In this document: piece by piece, positions 1-11,400 of the stretch
Layout: every line of letters starts with the position of its first letter
Position numbering within the stretch: the first letter of the stretch is position 1
Assembly (NCBI GenBank): GCA_024811115.1
Contig: JAKOGH010000724.1
Location: 1-64,000 of the forward strand
Length of the DNA: 64,000 bases
Source: Terana coerulea
Lineage: Eukaryota; Basidiomycota; Agaricomycetes; Polyporales; Phanerochaetaceae
Direction of reading: 5' to 3'
The notes under the pieces: model-generated
What the model was told of the DNA's origin: nothing
What the model saw: only the letters and a program-made list of their open reading frames with translations
Database searches by the model: none
Position numbers and translations under genes: made by a program

Positions 1-361
1 GCCACAAAGGTACTATCTCTAAATACCATCCCAAAAGAAGTTGGCTGTGTTATGCTGCTGAAGCTGGACCATATCTGTCACAGCAATACCTACAAGAACC
101 ATCATTAAGTCAATGCTCTGTTAATAGTGCAAAGTGACTCACATCGCCAATTTCCTCCTTCAGGATATTTCAAAACATTTCCATTAGGCTTCGTAATTTA
201 TCCCACTCTTCCTCCCGGTTATCTATCTCATCAAGGTCATAGCTCACGCATTATCTCGCAAAGTGCCTGCAGACCTTTTGTGCAGCGGCGATCAATTAGT
301 GAATTTTTCAGCTCAATCTCCTCCTCGAGCTGGTCAATCCGATTTGAACTTCCTGAGCTCC

Positions 362-641
362 CGTAGAAGTGCAGCGCATACAGCGGCGTACACTCCTACC
401 GGTGCCTGAGAGAAGCTGGATGGCTACTCACCAGGCGGTTGATACACACGTTAGTGGCTGAGAGTCGAGTCTTATTAGAGTACGGCGCAGAGGGCTGCCT
501 TATATACAATACTGGGTGGTCAGACTACAAACAGACACAAATAGGTACCAGGACAATAGACAATAGGCATCGTCACGGGGAACCTTGAGAACAATAGAGA
601 AGATGTGAGCAGAGCGCTTACGCGCCTATCTCGACTCAACA
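362..641 (-). repeat. 3' LTR of the copia element
   Basis: This 280 bp repeat matches 6369-6654 along its whole length. In minus orientation it begins TGTTGAG and ends CTACG, the terminal CA having mutated to CG; the other copy retains the canonical TG...CA ends. By hand alignment I count about 25 differences between the copies, including several small indels, so the insertion is not recent. A TATA-like tract (tatataca) lies in the middle, as expected of an LTR promoter region. Confidence 0.88.
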
Positions 642-654
642 CTCCTCCTAACCT
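642..654 (-). other. Polypurine tract of the copia element
   Basis: Immediately upstream of the 3' LTR in element orientation the minus strand reads AGGTTAGGAGGAG, a purine-rich run ending exactly at the LTR start (TGTTGAG). This is the expected position of the plus-strand primer. Confidence 0.6.
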
Positions 655-773
655 AGCACGGCGACTGCCTGCGCTTGGTTTAGTCGCGCTAGTTAGCAGC
701 GATGCGAAGTCCGAGCATTGGTCGGAACTTCTCAATTCGACCCTGCCCAGATTTTGAAAGATATCTGCGATTG

Positions 774-3700
774 TCAACGCAGGCACGAAGAGTACTTTGA
801 CGTGGCCAGCTTCGACGACATCGCGAATGTAGTGGTAGCGAATGTCGATGTGCTTAGTGCGCTTTTCAGAACGGGATTTTCCGAGACGAATGAGCGCCTG
901 GTTGTCAGCCATGGACACTTTAAGTTGAACCGAGTTCGAGAGGATATTTCGAATCCACATGACTTCTCGGAGCAGCCGCCGAGTGCCATGTATTCGGCAT
1001 CTTTAGTCGACGTTGCTACAGACTGTGCGAAAGAGCTCCAGTTAAAGGCTCCTCCTGCAAGCATTAGCAGAAGCCAGTCCAGAGCGGCGGCCGAAGCAGC
1101 CGCCCATCTGCATCAGCGTGACGCCACCAAGCCTAACCCGGAAGAGCCGTCATACTCGAGTGTGTAGTTACGAGTGCCTCGACAGGTAGCGGCAGATGTA
1201 CAGCGCTCTGTTCAGGTGGTTGACGGTTCGCACTGAAACTGTGCGAGCTTTGACAGCGTACGCAATGTCCGTCGTGTACCGAGCATGATATAAAGGAGTG
1301 AGCCTATCACTTGGAACGGCCTGGCGAAGCTTTGTTTAGCTCTCCTTCATTTGGTTGAGGGATATAACCCTCAGAAGCGGAGTCTTTGCCATTTTGGCAT
1401 TGGTCTGGCCGCAGCGTTCGAGCATCTTGTCGCGATAGGCGCATTGATCAATCACGATCTTGTCGCCAACTCGTTGTATGCGCATGCGCAGAAACTCCTT
1501 TACGTCAGCCTATATCGCGACACTCCCATCGTTGCATGAAGGACTCCTTTTCTTGGAGTACTTTTGCCTTGCTGCGTCCGGCGAATATAGCGTCGTCAAC
1601 ATAGACTACGGCGATGACCATGTCATTGCCTGCGCCTTTGACGTATATCGCCAGCATCGGACTTCAGTCTTTGAAGCCGAGCTCAGCCATAGACTTGCTA
1701 AGGGCTTTCCACCAGGACAGTCCTGCCTGCTTAAGCCCGTAGCGCGACGGAGACGAAGCACCATGTGCTTTTTCCTCGAGCAGGAAAGCCATCGGGTTGT
1801 TCCAATGTAGATCTCCTCATCTAACAGTCCGTATACAATATGCGTTGCGCACATCGAGGCCAGTAAGAAAGAAGCCTTCGAGTGCCGCAAGGGCAAGTAC
1901 GAATCTAACGGCTTCAAACCGTATCGACCTGGAGAGTAAGATTTTGTCATAGTCGATTCCCTCAATTTGAGAGAAGCCGCGAGCTACAAGTCGCGCTTTC
2001 TTTCGACCATCTGATTTCTCATCAAAACCCATCGGTTCTTAATGACGCGTTTACGGCCGCGCGAGTTCGAACACGCCTCTTTGCTTAATGCATCGAGTTC
2101 ATCTTGCATGCAGCACGCCATTCTACCCGCTGCTTTGCAGGCAGGCGGCTTATGTCACGGAAGTCCAGTCTCGGACTGAAGACTTTGTTGCGTCAGGATC
2201 GACTGCTTGGGCAAGCAAATAATTGTAGGAATTTACTCCTCTTCCCGCACAGTCGTGCCAGTATGTCATCTCGACACTGGGCTTTCGCTTCCAGTGTCTC
2301 CAGCGGGCTCAGTGATATCCGAACAGGTTCGAGCTGTTCGGATGTAGAAGGGCTAGCAGGACGTGTGGCGGACACTGTCGGGCTGCTTGCGACTGACCGC
2401 CCCCTAGCTAACCTTGGTGCTTGGTCTGGCCAGTCTGCTTTTCCCAACTACGGATACCTCTATCAGCACCTAAAATCCGTGACGGTGCTTGTGACTGGTC
2501 GTACACGGAGCCTGGATTTTTGACGATCCTTCGACGCGCGAGACTACGCCGCGGCCCAGCAGGAATAACTGGTGCGCCGTACCTGCGATCTTCTGCGGTG
2601 GTGTCGCCGCGACGAGGCGGACGGCTACGCCCAACAGGGGCTTAGGGGTCGAACCGCCGTTCAACCCGCTCGGTCTCTTTGGCTGAAGGAGGGTTAGACG
2701 AGTGCAGCTCGCCGCTAGGCGGGCGCATCGTCGTCACTATCGTCTCGATCCTGCGACCTGCGAAGACTCACTGTCGTTCGCATTTTTGGTGTTTTGGCGA
2801 GGCGTCAGGCCGCGCGGGCATTTTGGCCGCCAGGACACTTGGGGAAATAAGTTTCGCACCACTCGACTGAGTTGAGCGAAACACGACGTTGTTGCGGTCC
2901 TCTCACGAAGGTCCAACCGCTCGCTGCGTGTCCGATGTATGTCATCATTTCGGACTTAGGCTGTAGTTTGTTCTTTCGAACATCGGCAGGGATAAAGACC
3001 CATGCACCGCAGCCAAATACGCTGGATGTTATCAACGCGTGGTTTTTCACCCGCTGAAGCGCCTCATAAGGCGTAACCCATTTTAATCGCGAACGAGTGC
3101 GTTGTAAAGCACTGTAGCGTGCATAACCGCAAATTCCCACCACGAAGGAGGAATGCAAGCCGCGAAGCGCATAGCCTCGCTTTGTCCATGAGGTTCTTGA
3201 ACCGCTCAGCGCGTCCATTCTGCTGTGAGTATGAGAACGCTAGTTAGGATTTTAATCCCTTCGTCCTTAGCATTTGAATGAATGCGTTTGATTTATATTC
3301 TCCCCCGCATCCCACATCCAGCTCTCGACATTAGCTTTATGCTGGTTTCAACCATAGCAAGAAAGTTTTTTGCTTGCCGGCGACGGATTTTAGCCTTAGG
3401 CAAATAATCCATGCATGCGACGTATAATCATCGACAAAGGTGATGATATACTTGTATCGCTGATATGAATCGACCGGAAATTCTTTCAAAGTCACTGTGA
3501 ATGAGCTCAAAAGGTCGCGATGCTCGCCGAGCGTCGGGCGTGAAAGAGCGATTGTGCATCTTTCCTCGTGCGCAGCCAGAGCAGGGTGAGTCCGACTTGT
3601 TATAGTCGAAATCAGGACATTCCGCCGTTGCCGACGGAAGTCGACGTAGGATCCGCTCGAGGGATGTCCAAAACGTCTATGCATTATTTCGTGCGACTAG

Positions 3701-4335
3701 CGCAAGGCCGTCTCGGTCAGTGTCTAAATAGTACACTGTTGCATTTGATAAAGCGGCACGAATTGCAATAATTCCTGGCGATTATCACCGTCCAGGATTT
3801 TCAGAGCTGCTGCGCCACCCTCAATTAACCGGTTCGTCGTAGCAGCTCGCCAAGCGAGATTAGATTCATGTCTTTTGCAAGGCATGAGTCGAACATTTTT
3901 CAGTAAGACTTTAATCGTTCTACTTGTCGCGCTAGGACGGTAGTTGATGACGGAGTCACCTTCCTCGTAGATAGTTACATGCCCATTAGCCGCTTGAACG
4001 ACACTGGTCAATGTTGCGCAAGTTGCGCAATAAACTTCTTTGACCGCTGAAGGAAAGACGCCTCCTGAGTCGAGCAGCCAATCACTTGATTTTGCAAGGT
4101 TTTTACCTTGCAGCTCACACGCTGTTAAATAACTTATTGTGCACACATCGGCCCTAAGAAGGAATCCAGCTCCATTCAATACAGTAGCATACATGTGGTA
4201 TCTACTGCTTAGTTCAGCCCGCCGAGACACTGCGCAATCAGCTGCAAGGTTTCGGTTAGTGATGCACGAGTGCAGAGTTAGGGAGACGTACTGGCACGCG
4301 TCGATGATGTCCTCGTGGATCTCTCGATCGTCCAT
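774..4335 (-). pseudogene. Copia Pol remnants (protease, integrase, RT, RNase H)
   Basis: Minus-strand fragments occur in copia order. The protease motif WLLDSG is at about 4060-4085. The pre-integrase and integrase core (HRRFGHPS, then YIITFVDDYTSHAW) lies within 3684-3337. The integrase C-terminal part (TPYEALQR, then VFGCGAWVFIP) lies within 3218-2805. The reverse transcriptase start (KARLVARGFSQIEGIDY) is within 2032-1817, and its catalytic YVDD motif is at 1592-1603. RNase H text (SVATSTKDAEYMAL) lies near 990. No continuous frame links them; stops and frame changes occur every few hundred bases, so the polyprotein is dead. Only fragments are described, with no reconstruction. Confidence 0.82.
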
Positions 4336-4351
4336 CAGGCATCCGGGCGAC

Positions 4352-6357
4352 CTAGCTGCCGACGCCGCTGTCGTTGTCCTCGCTTCCGAGTGGACACGCG
4401 CCCTCGATGTCAGGTGGTCGCGGCGTCGAAGCCGCCCTTCCTGTCGAGCGACATTTGCATGTCGACCTCGTCTGACCAGATGATCGGCGAGGATTCGCGC
4501 GAGCTGCGCTTGGCGGGCGAGAGAAGGCCCTCGACGAACTCCGGCTCAGCAAACTTGCGTTTGAGAGCGACGTTGTTCGAGTCGATGCGGCGCCGAGCTC
4601 GGCGATGCGAGCATCGAGCATGCGCCGGCGTAGTCGAGGTCGGCCTGCTTGGCGCGACGAGCCTCTCCGCGCCTCATCTTCGGCTGGCGGTGGCGCGAAC
4701 TCGCTCTCCTGGGCGTAGCCAGCTTCGACAAGCTGGTGTCGCTCCCATCGCGTGCCCGCGACGCTTCTGGTCGAGGGTCGAGCCCTTGTTCAGGGCGGCG
4801 TTCTTGTCCGCGATCCACTGCTTGCGAGCAAGCTTATGAGCTCTGCCGCCTCGCGGCTGGGCCTTGTGCAGAGTCTGGGACTCGTCGTCCTCGTCGAGGA
4901 TTGCTAACAATTTAGTTAGCACGGGAGACGTCGAGAGTGAACTCCTGCTGGTTCTAACTCACGGACGGAGTTCCGCAGCGGTGCTCAATATCCCGCATGG
5001 CGTCGGCGCGGTGAGCGTTGTGCTCGTTGGCGTCGATAACTCCTCGAGGGTCCGGATGCGCTCCTGGGACCCGACGACTCCAGCTCAGCAAGTGTGCCTT
5101 GCAACGGGAACTGGTTGCCGTTGGCGAGCCGAGCTCGCGCTTCCTTCGATGCGAGACTGAATTTCTTCCCTCGGACTCGAGAGCGCGATGTCGTGGTGGG
5201 AAGTCGTTCACCACCGGGATGACCGCGGCGATGTAGGAGTGACCGTGGTCAGCATCCTGGGCCTTGCCCTGCCCGCTCCGCGCGCCTTGCCCGCTGGGTC
5301 TTCTTCCCTTGCCGCTGCCGGCACCGTCCCGCTGCTGCTGCTGCTGCCCTCGCGGCGCTGCTGCTGCGCATGCTGCTGCTGCCCCAGGGCGCTGCTGCTG
5401 TTGAACTGGGGTCCTTCCCCTTGTTTCCGACGGGCGACGCGTTTAGCAGACTTGCCTGCTTCGCTGGCCCACGGAAAGCTTTCGCTGCTCCCATGCAGCG
5501 ATGAGTTGCTTCCCATATTGCCGGATCGGGGCCCCAGCCGGGTAGGAGTTAGCGATGTGTCCACCATTTTCTGGTTCAGCGTGGTGACGGTGGCGATGTG
5601 CTTACCATACCCTGGTGTTTGAAATGAGGAGCATCAGATGTATGTAATCGTCCACAGACGCATGCGCTGCATCTAGGCGGTCGACATGTGCCTGGATTTT
5701 GGCGACCGCAGGTGCTGGAGACTGATCCTCGGGAGGCGAAGCCTGGAGGCCCCGAAGTCAGTAGGCCGCACCTGAGTATTCTGGTGTAGGTGGGTGCAGG
5801 ACCGCATGGGCCTTGGCGTCGTCTCGTTCTTCACTGACTGTCCAATCTGTATGTCAAGCGAAGGCGATGAAGCCCATGGCCCGGAGGTCGTCGTTGATCC
5901 AGTCGTCGAGCTTGTCGACGGCCCGAGTGCTCATGCTCGTTGCCAGGTACTCGCCGCAGGCGAGCCTGAGTTGTCAGTCGCGGGGCGAGCGGAGGCCGGG
6001 ACAGTGCTAAGACCGGCACCGCCGGCTGCAGTCAAGAGCTGACGAGATGCCCGAGTGCCCAGGAACGACTTCAAGGTGTCGCTCCAGTGCTCCCAGTTGG
6101 TTCGGTCGGCGACGTGACAAGCTTCTCGAGAGAGGAAGACATTGCTGAGTTCCGTAAAGACAGAACAGTCAGTACGATGTACTGACCTGGCTTTTAGCCA
6201 AGGAGGGGCCCAAGGGCACCTCGTGCCTGCTCAGCTTGCTCGGCGAGACGGTGCGCTAGGTAGCGCAACCGTCGCGCACGATGGCAGCGAAGAGGTACAG
6301 GCGAGTATACCAATGAGCTGTTGTTGCTGCCAGTGACGGCGCAATCAACGCGTCATC
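4352..6357 (-). pseudogene. Copia Gag region remnant
   Basis: The 2 kb between the primer-binding site and the protease should encode Gag. It holds only short broken minus-strand frames. One segment (about 5570-5200) encodes a Gln-rich stretch from CAG/CTG repeats, followed by basic, Gly-rich text and then SYIAAVIPVVNDF. I see no intact zinc knuckle. Assignment as Gag rests on position in the element rather than on a strong domain match. The region is GC-rich and carries several overlapping shadow frames on both strands. Confidence 0.55.
5330..5402. repeat. Interrupted CTG/CAG trinucleotide repeat
   Basis: Three clusters of CTG units (GCTGCTGCTG type) are separated by short GC-rich interruptions. 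On the minus strand they encode glutamine runs inside the Gag remnant. The repeat is short and interrupted. Confidence 0.7.
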
Positions 6358-6368
6358 GGCTCATAACC
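6358..6368 (-). other. Primer-binding site, half-tRNA-iMet type
   Basis: Directly abutting the 5' LTR, the minus strand reads GGTTATGAGCC. This complements the anticodon stem-loop of initiator methionine tRNA (GGCUCAUAACC) rather than the 3' acceptor end used by most LTR elements. Priming from an internal tRNA-iMet cut is known for Drosophila copia and yeast Ty5. Confidence 0.7.
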
Positions 6369-6654
6369 TGTAGAAGTGCAGCGCATACAGCGGCGTACAC
6401 TCCTACCGAGGCCTGAGGAAGCTAGATGGTTACTCACCAGGTTGGTTGATACACACGTTAGTGGGTGAGAGTCAGAAGAGTCTTATTAAAGTATGGCGCA
6501 GAGGGCTGCCTTATATACAATACTGGGTGGCTGTACTACAAACAGACACAAATAGGCACCAGGACAATAGACAATAGGCATCGTCATGGTGGAACCTGGT
6601 AGAATAATAGAGAAGATGTGAGCAGAGCGCTTACGGCGTCTATCTGACTCAACA
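6369..6654 (-). repeat. 5' LTR of the copia element
   Basis: This 286 bp LTR has intact TG...CA ends (minus orientation: TGTTGAG ... CTACA). It is the homologue of 362-641. The primer-binding site begins at the next base in element orientation, which fixes this copy as the 5' LTR. The right flank is GTTCT. Confidence 0.88.
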
Positions 6655-7298
6655 GTTCTCATCTGACTGAGTCTGTATCATAATTTCAGCATGCCATACA
6701 GTGCGAGTTATTTTATCTGCGAAGAAAACTTAGCTGCAAATGCTTTACATGAGCATTTGGCCAGAGCTTGAGTGGATTGTACTAAACTATCTCCGTGTTC
6801 CCTTTTTGGCTTGGATGGGTATACGCTGCGCGTCCTCTGGCCTCGCGTTGATTCTCAAGGTCCCGCAGCGCCTTGGACAATGCAGTTCTTGCGTCTTCCG
6901 CCAGCATGTGTTCCTGCGTCGCCTTACGCTCCCACTCGTCACGCTCCATACGAAGTTGCTCATTCTGTACGGTCAATTGCTGCACGAGTTTACGTTGGCG
7001 GACGAGTTCTTCCTATACGAAACAAGCGTGGTAGTCACGTCATAGCATGCATTCTAGAGAAAAGTACTACGTGCGGCATCATTCGCTATCCTCGATATAA
7101 GGTCTCTGCCCTGCGACGCAGGTGTCTCTTTTCCTCCCTCAACCGTTCCAACTCCCGCGAATGTCGTTCTGTTGAGTCCAAGTTCGCGAGGCCTCCTCTT
7201 GCATATGCTGTGATCCAGCTGTCTCGCTGGCGAGTGTATGTGTCCAACAGATTCGGGGATGAGAGACATGGTGAATGAGGGCAGCACTGTTCAAACAA

Positions 7299-8337
7299 GG
7301 CGCGCGAGTCGCGACGCGCTGAGTGGCGGTCGCGTCACGTGATGGCGCGGCTGAGAAGCTGGTAAACGCCCGTTATGGCGGCGGTTAACTGTGGGAACGG
7401 ATGGCCGTTAGGAACGCCACTTACCGGGTAACAAGCTTATTGTTACCCGGTCTTAACATTTACTTACGGCACCAGGGGCCAATAATAGTGTGGGCGTCAA
7501 GCGGCTTGTCTTACTCCTTCATGACGACCCTTGATCTCCGCAGTCCGGTTATGTGCAAAGCAGCATCTCGCCTCTCACGCACAAAATCATGCTCAAGCAG
7601 CTCCATCCAAAAGTGGCGGAATATTAACTCAAACTGTGTGTATGCTCGGATGACCGGGCAGGAACCAGAGTTGCAAAGAGAGCGAGCGGGCCGCGGGCTT
7701 GTGTTCGCACTGGCAAATGTGGCCGCGACGTCCACAGAACAAGTCGACGCGCTGAGCAGCGCTGCTAAGATCTTTTCGCCCGAGGTGAGTGCAGCGAAAC
7801 TAAGAACCAAGCATGCCTCAAGTTGCCGGCTAAAGTCGCCCGCGCTCGCTTAGCGTCCTACCCCGACGTTGCGCCTCCTTTGGCCACTGCACGACGCCTC
7901 ACAGCGTGCGCGGGACTTCGCACGACGCCGACGCACCTCCGTCGGCCGAATATAGTATATACTGCATGAATGTGCGGTGAACATATGACGCAGGGCGGCG
8001 CATATAGCGAGGGCATCCCTCGCAGGGACGGGCAACGTGCCTGCTAGCCAATCGCCATGATGCATCAAAGCCTTCCCGCGGCCGGAGGATTCTGCCATCA
8101 AGAACTAGCCGACATGTGTTGCAAGGCGCTGGAATAGTAGACGCCCTTCAAAGGGCCTCTCCCTTCCCTTCCACGACGTTCCCCCGTCCGACCCACCTAC
8201 CTCCCTGTAATCACACCGACCACGCACGCCATCTCCTACCTGACGACCCCCACGCTCTCTAACGCTTGATCAAGACTCTCAAGACACTCACGCCTCACAT
8301 TACGTTGCAAGATATAACCACGTATAGCACGACTGTG
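7299..8337. other. Spacer with an unassigned reading frame
   Basis: Between the coiled-coil gene and the WD40 gene there is no recognisable family. Open frames exist on both strands at 7401-7853 (+) and 7511-7810 (-), but neither shows a domain, and codon pattern alone does not decide between them. The stretch contains a perfect palindrome (7423-7451). The last 200 bases are CT-rich, consistent with the WD40 gene promoter. Confidence 0.4.
7423..7451. repeat. Perfect inverted repeat, 12-bp arms
   Basis: ACCGGGTAACAA, a 5-base spacer (gctta), then TTGTTACCCGGT. The arms are perfect complements, giving a strong short hairpin or a symmetric protein-binding site. No transposon boundary or terminator tract adjoins it. 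Confidence 0.8.
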
Positions 8338-8344
8338 TATATAG
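8338..8344 (+). promoter_or_regulatory. TATA box of the WD40 gene
   Basis: TATATAG lies about 75 bases before the chosen ATG at 8417, downstream of a CT-rich tract. The spacing suits a short 5' leader. Confidence 0.5.
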
Positions 8345-8416
8345 GGAATGGGTCGCAGTGCGTGTCCTCCCTCATATCTTTTCTTTCGTACTTGCACTGA
8401 TCATTGTGCGGTAGAC

Positions 8417-11400
8417 ATGCCAGATCCAGGGCCTCCAGGATACGACCTCACGAATGTTGCCGCGCCTACAGCGGCGCCGGCTGACGGCGCGACGAAAAGC
8501 AAGCGGAAGCAGACTTTGCTTAGTCTGCTAGACGCGCTCCATGAGTTGAGCAAGGAGGAGGGCATCGGGGCTGTCCGTACGTTTTCTTCTGTACCATCCG
8601 GCGAGCCAGCCATCTCACCGATGTCGACCATCAGCCAACAGCCAACAACCCAGCTTCGAAGATGACAGAGACGTTCGTGAGTGCCGGCCGCCCAGTTCCC
8701 ATTCCTCTGCTCCGTCTGACGTCGCGTGATCGACCACCTATGTAGCTACCGTCGACGAACATCTGCAGAAAGTGGGCGCCGAGGCGTTCAACAAGTTCGA
8801 GCGGTATGCACGCTCCGTCCCGTATCCTACACTTCCGCTAACCACATTGGCGCTATAGACGGATCATTAGTCTCGATAGAGAAGTACGTCGTGTGAGCCA
8901 TTGCTTGTTTTTTCTGACGTAACCTTAATTTGTCCCTGCGCGCAGCTCAGGAACTTCGCAAACGCAGCGCGACAACTCGGCAGCTCTGTGGGCATTCTAT
9001 CGTCCTCGTTCCACCTACGCGAACGTCTCGCGCAGCTGCTATACCTGTTCAGAGAGAATGCAGCGGATCTCTTCCCGAGGAAGGTGCCGAGGCGCGCACG
9101 AGAAAATGTCATGAACCCCGCTGTGCGTCCGAGGCGGAAAGCGAAAGCCCCTCACATGTTACCAATCCCGTTCTGCTGGGAGACGTGGATGCGGAGGACT
9201 TTCCAAGCCAGCTGCAGGGCTTCGCGGACGATGTCATTACGTTCCTCGACTGTCTGAACGAGTTCCCAGAATTCACGGATGAAGCCGTCAATGCCTCTAT
9301 CGTGTCCTTGGAAGGAGACCTTCGAGTATGACACACTTTTGAAATTTATGGACCTGTACTCATCGTTTGCTTCTAGTACTGGGCTTCCTGCTTAAAGACA
9401 TACGAGGGCCAGTTCAAGTACCCCGCCGTGCAACGCTACTTGCATGATCTTACGAGCGAAATGGGTGAACACTTGGATGGCATCACATCCTCACTGTCTG
9501 TCTTTATAGAGATCGGTTCGTTTTTCACCTTCTTTCACGTTGCTTTGTTCCATGTGGTAACCTCAGTCCCGGGCAATACCTAGGTGTACCCACCATCCGC
9601 TTTGCACAGAAGCACGGCGCCGCCAACTTGCTGAATCTGTCGACTGTTGCGACGTTCTTCTCCGCAGTAACAGCGACGACATTGCAGTTCTCCTTTGATC
9701 AAACCGGGAACCCGCTAGCGGACAGTGTGAACGGATTTTGGTTCACCTCCTTGGTGTTCAGCATAGGCGCTGCTGTCAACAGTCTTCTGGGTCTCACATG
9801 GAAACAAGCAATGTAGTAAGTATGAGACGTCTATATGGTCGAGAAAATGCTTACACTGGTCTGCAGCCGCTCGCCAGGTCATCGAGTACCTTGGTGGGTT
9901 CTTATCTGGATCAAACGGTCTCCACTGGTGTTCCTTGTCCTCTCAGTCGCCTGCTTCTCAGCGGGGTTGGTGCTATTTGCCTACTCCTCAGGACAGCACA
10001 AAATCACCAGGACGGTCACTACAGTGTTCTCCGCGTTTAGCGGCTTCGGTCTAACAGCGGTGTCATTCTGGTTTGCCTCTGAGCGGTACATCTTCACGCG
10101 GCACAAGGGCCAGAAGTGGCTGGCTGATGTGCTCTCGGAGACGCAAGTGAAGATGAACGGGCTGCCCGGCATAGCCTGGTGCATCCGGGAACCCGCCAAT
10201 GCTGCGCGCAAGGTGGCGTACTGGGGCCGGCGGTACTGGGCGGACCTCGCCGACCATTTTAGCGGCTTCTCTCGCTGGGTCTCCGGGAAGATACGCTTGC
10301 GCCGCGCCGCGGACGAGGAGTTGTCGGACGGCGGCGGGCACAAGTCGCCTGTGTCGCCGCAGTGCTTCAGCCCCGAGCCGATGTCCTTCCGCGAGCACCG
10401 CGGGTCAGATGCGACCGCAACGGTGCTCAGCCCCATCTCCGAACGTGCGCCGTCGACGATCGACGGCGATGACTCGACCGCCATGCACGAGAGTCAGTCC
10501 GCGCCTGCGACGCCCATCGCAGACAACCCCGCACGCGCACGGTTCACGAACATTGTGCGCTCGGTGATGATGGTGCGCGCCGCGTCGGGCGTGTCTTCGC
10601 TCACGACGTCCCCGCGGCGCCAGCGCACGCTGTCCGCGGAGAAGCACGGCAAGCTCCATGACCTGGCTTCGACAATGGTCAAGGGCTCACGCGTCGCGTC
10701 ACTCGTGCCGAAGCTGAAGAAGATGGAGGCATACATTGACCTTTCGGCGCATCAGGCGTTGGTACGGCATCTGCAGTTCTCGCCGAACGGCAAGTACCTA
10801 GCCACTTCAAGGTACGACATCTTCTTCATAGACGTACTCGTCTGGTGCTAACTATGTACCTTACAGCTGGGACAGGACATCGGTGATCTTCCGGATAGGT
10901 GTAAGTACTACGCTATGTTGTGCTGTTTGCGTACGCTGACAACTGAACCATATCAGGATATGGGTCAGCCGGATGCCGTCACATCCCACCGTGTACTCGC
11001 ACATCCACAGGGCTTCGTCGGACAGGTTGCTTGGTACGTCATCCAACCTTCTGGATCTCGATTACCCCTAACGCTCATACAATAGGTCACCGAACGGGCG
11101 CACGCTTCTGACGAAGATGGGCCGGGGTATGAAAGTGTGGACAGATGTAAGAGGGGCGGTTTCAGATAGCTACGGCTGATCGCTAATGAATGCTGCAGGA
11201 CGGCGTGTGCAAGAAAACGATCGATCGAAAGCACAACGTGCAGTCCATTGCGTGGTTACCTGGCGGTGAAGGTGCGTGTACCATTATGTATACAGGAACG
11301 CTTGCTAAACCCAGGATAGCGTTCTTGTCTGTGGAAGGCTGTTATGTGTACAAAGTGGTAAGTGGGGTACACATGTATTGATAATGCGCACCACCTAACT

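Larger units (their letters stand above)
362..6654 (-). mobile_element. Degenerate Ty1/copia LTR retrotransposon
   Basis: A 6.3 kb element lies on the minus strand between two direct LTRs (362-641 and 6369-6654). A primer-binding site directly abuts the 5' LTR and a purine-rich tract abuts the 3' LTR. Gag and Pol remnants run right to left in copia order: Gag, protease, integrase, reverse transcriptase, RNase H. The integrase-before-RT order and the protease motif WLLDSG identify Ty1/copia rather than Ty3/gypsy. The internal region is broken by many stops and frame changes. The flanks are GTTCT (right) and GCTCC (left), a 3/5 match whose two differences are C/T transitions, plausibly an eroded 5-bp target-site duplication. 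A non-autonomous, old insertion. Confidence 0.88.
170..7298 (-). pseudogene. Coiled-coil protein gene split by a copia element
   Basis: On the minus strand, 7298-6780 and 361-170 read as one charged coiled-coil protein with the copia element (362-6654) lodged in an exon. The first part contains heptad-like text such as RELERLREEKRHLRRR and, after an intron whose acceptor lies near 7017, EELVRQRKLVQQ. A further intron joins this to an exon ending just right of 6654. Reading continues in frame across the insertion point (QSDE, then N or S, then SGSSNRIDQLEEEIELKNS) once one copy of the 5-bp target site is removed. A stop near 246 may be another frame break, since EEEWDKLRSLMEMF follows in another frame. 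Function is unknown and I recognise no family. The start at 7298 is uncertain because a second ATG at about 7270 lies in another frame. Confidence 0.55.

Noticed and set aside
5208..5622. Antisense protein genes over the CTG-rich block
   Set aside because: Open frames in several registers are caused by the trinucleotide repeat and high GC inside the dead Gag region.
9981..10484. A 167-codon minus-strand open frame
   Set aside because: Antisense shadow of the large exon 9 of the WD40 gene, whose exact 20-exon frame explains the region.
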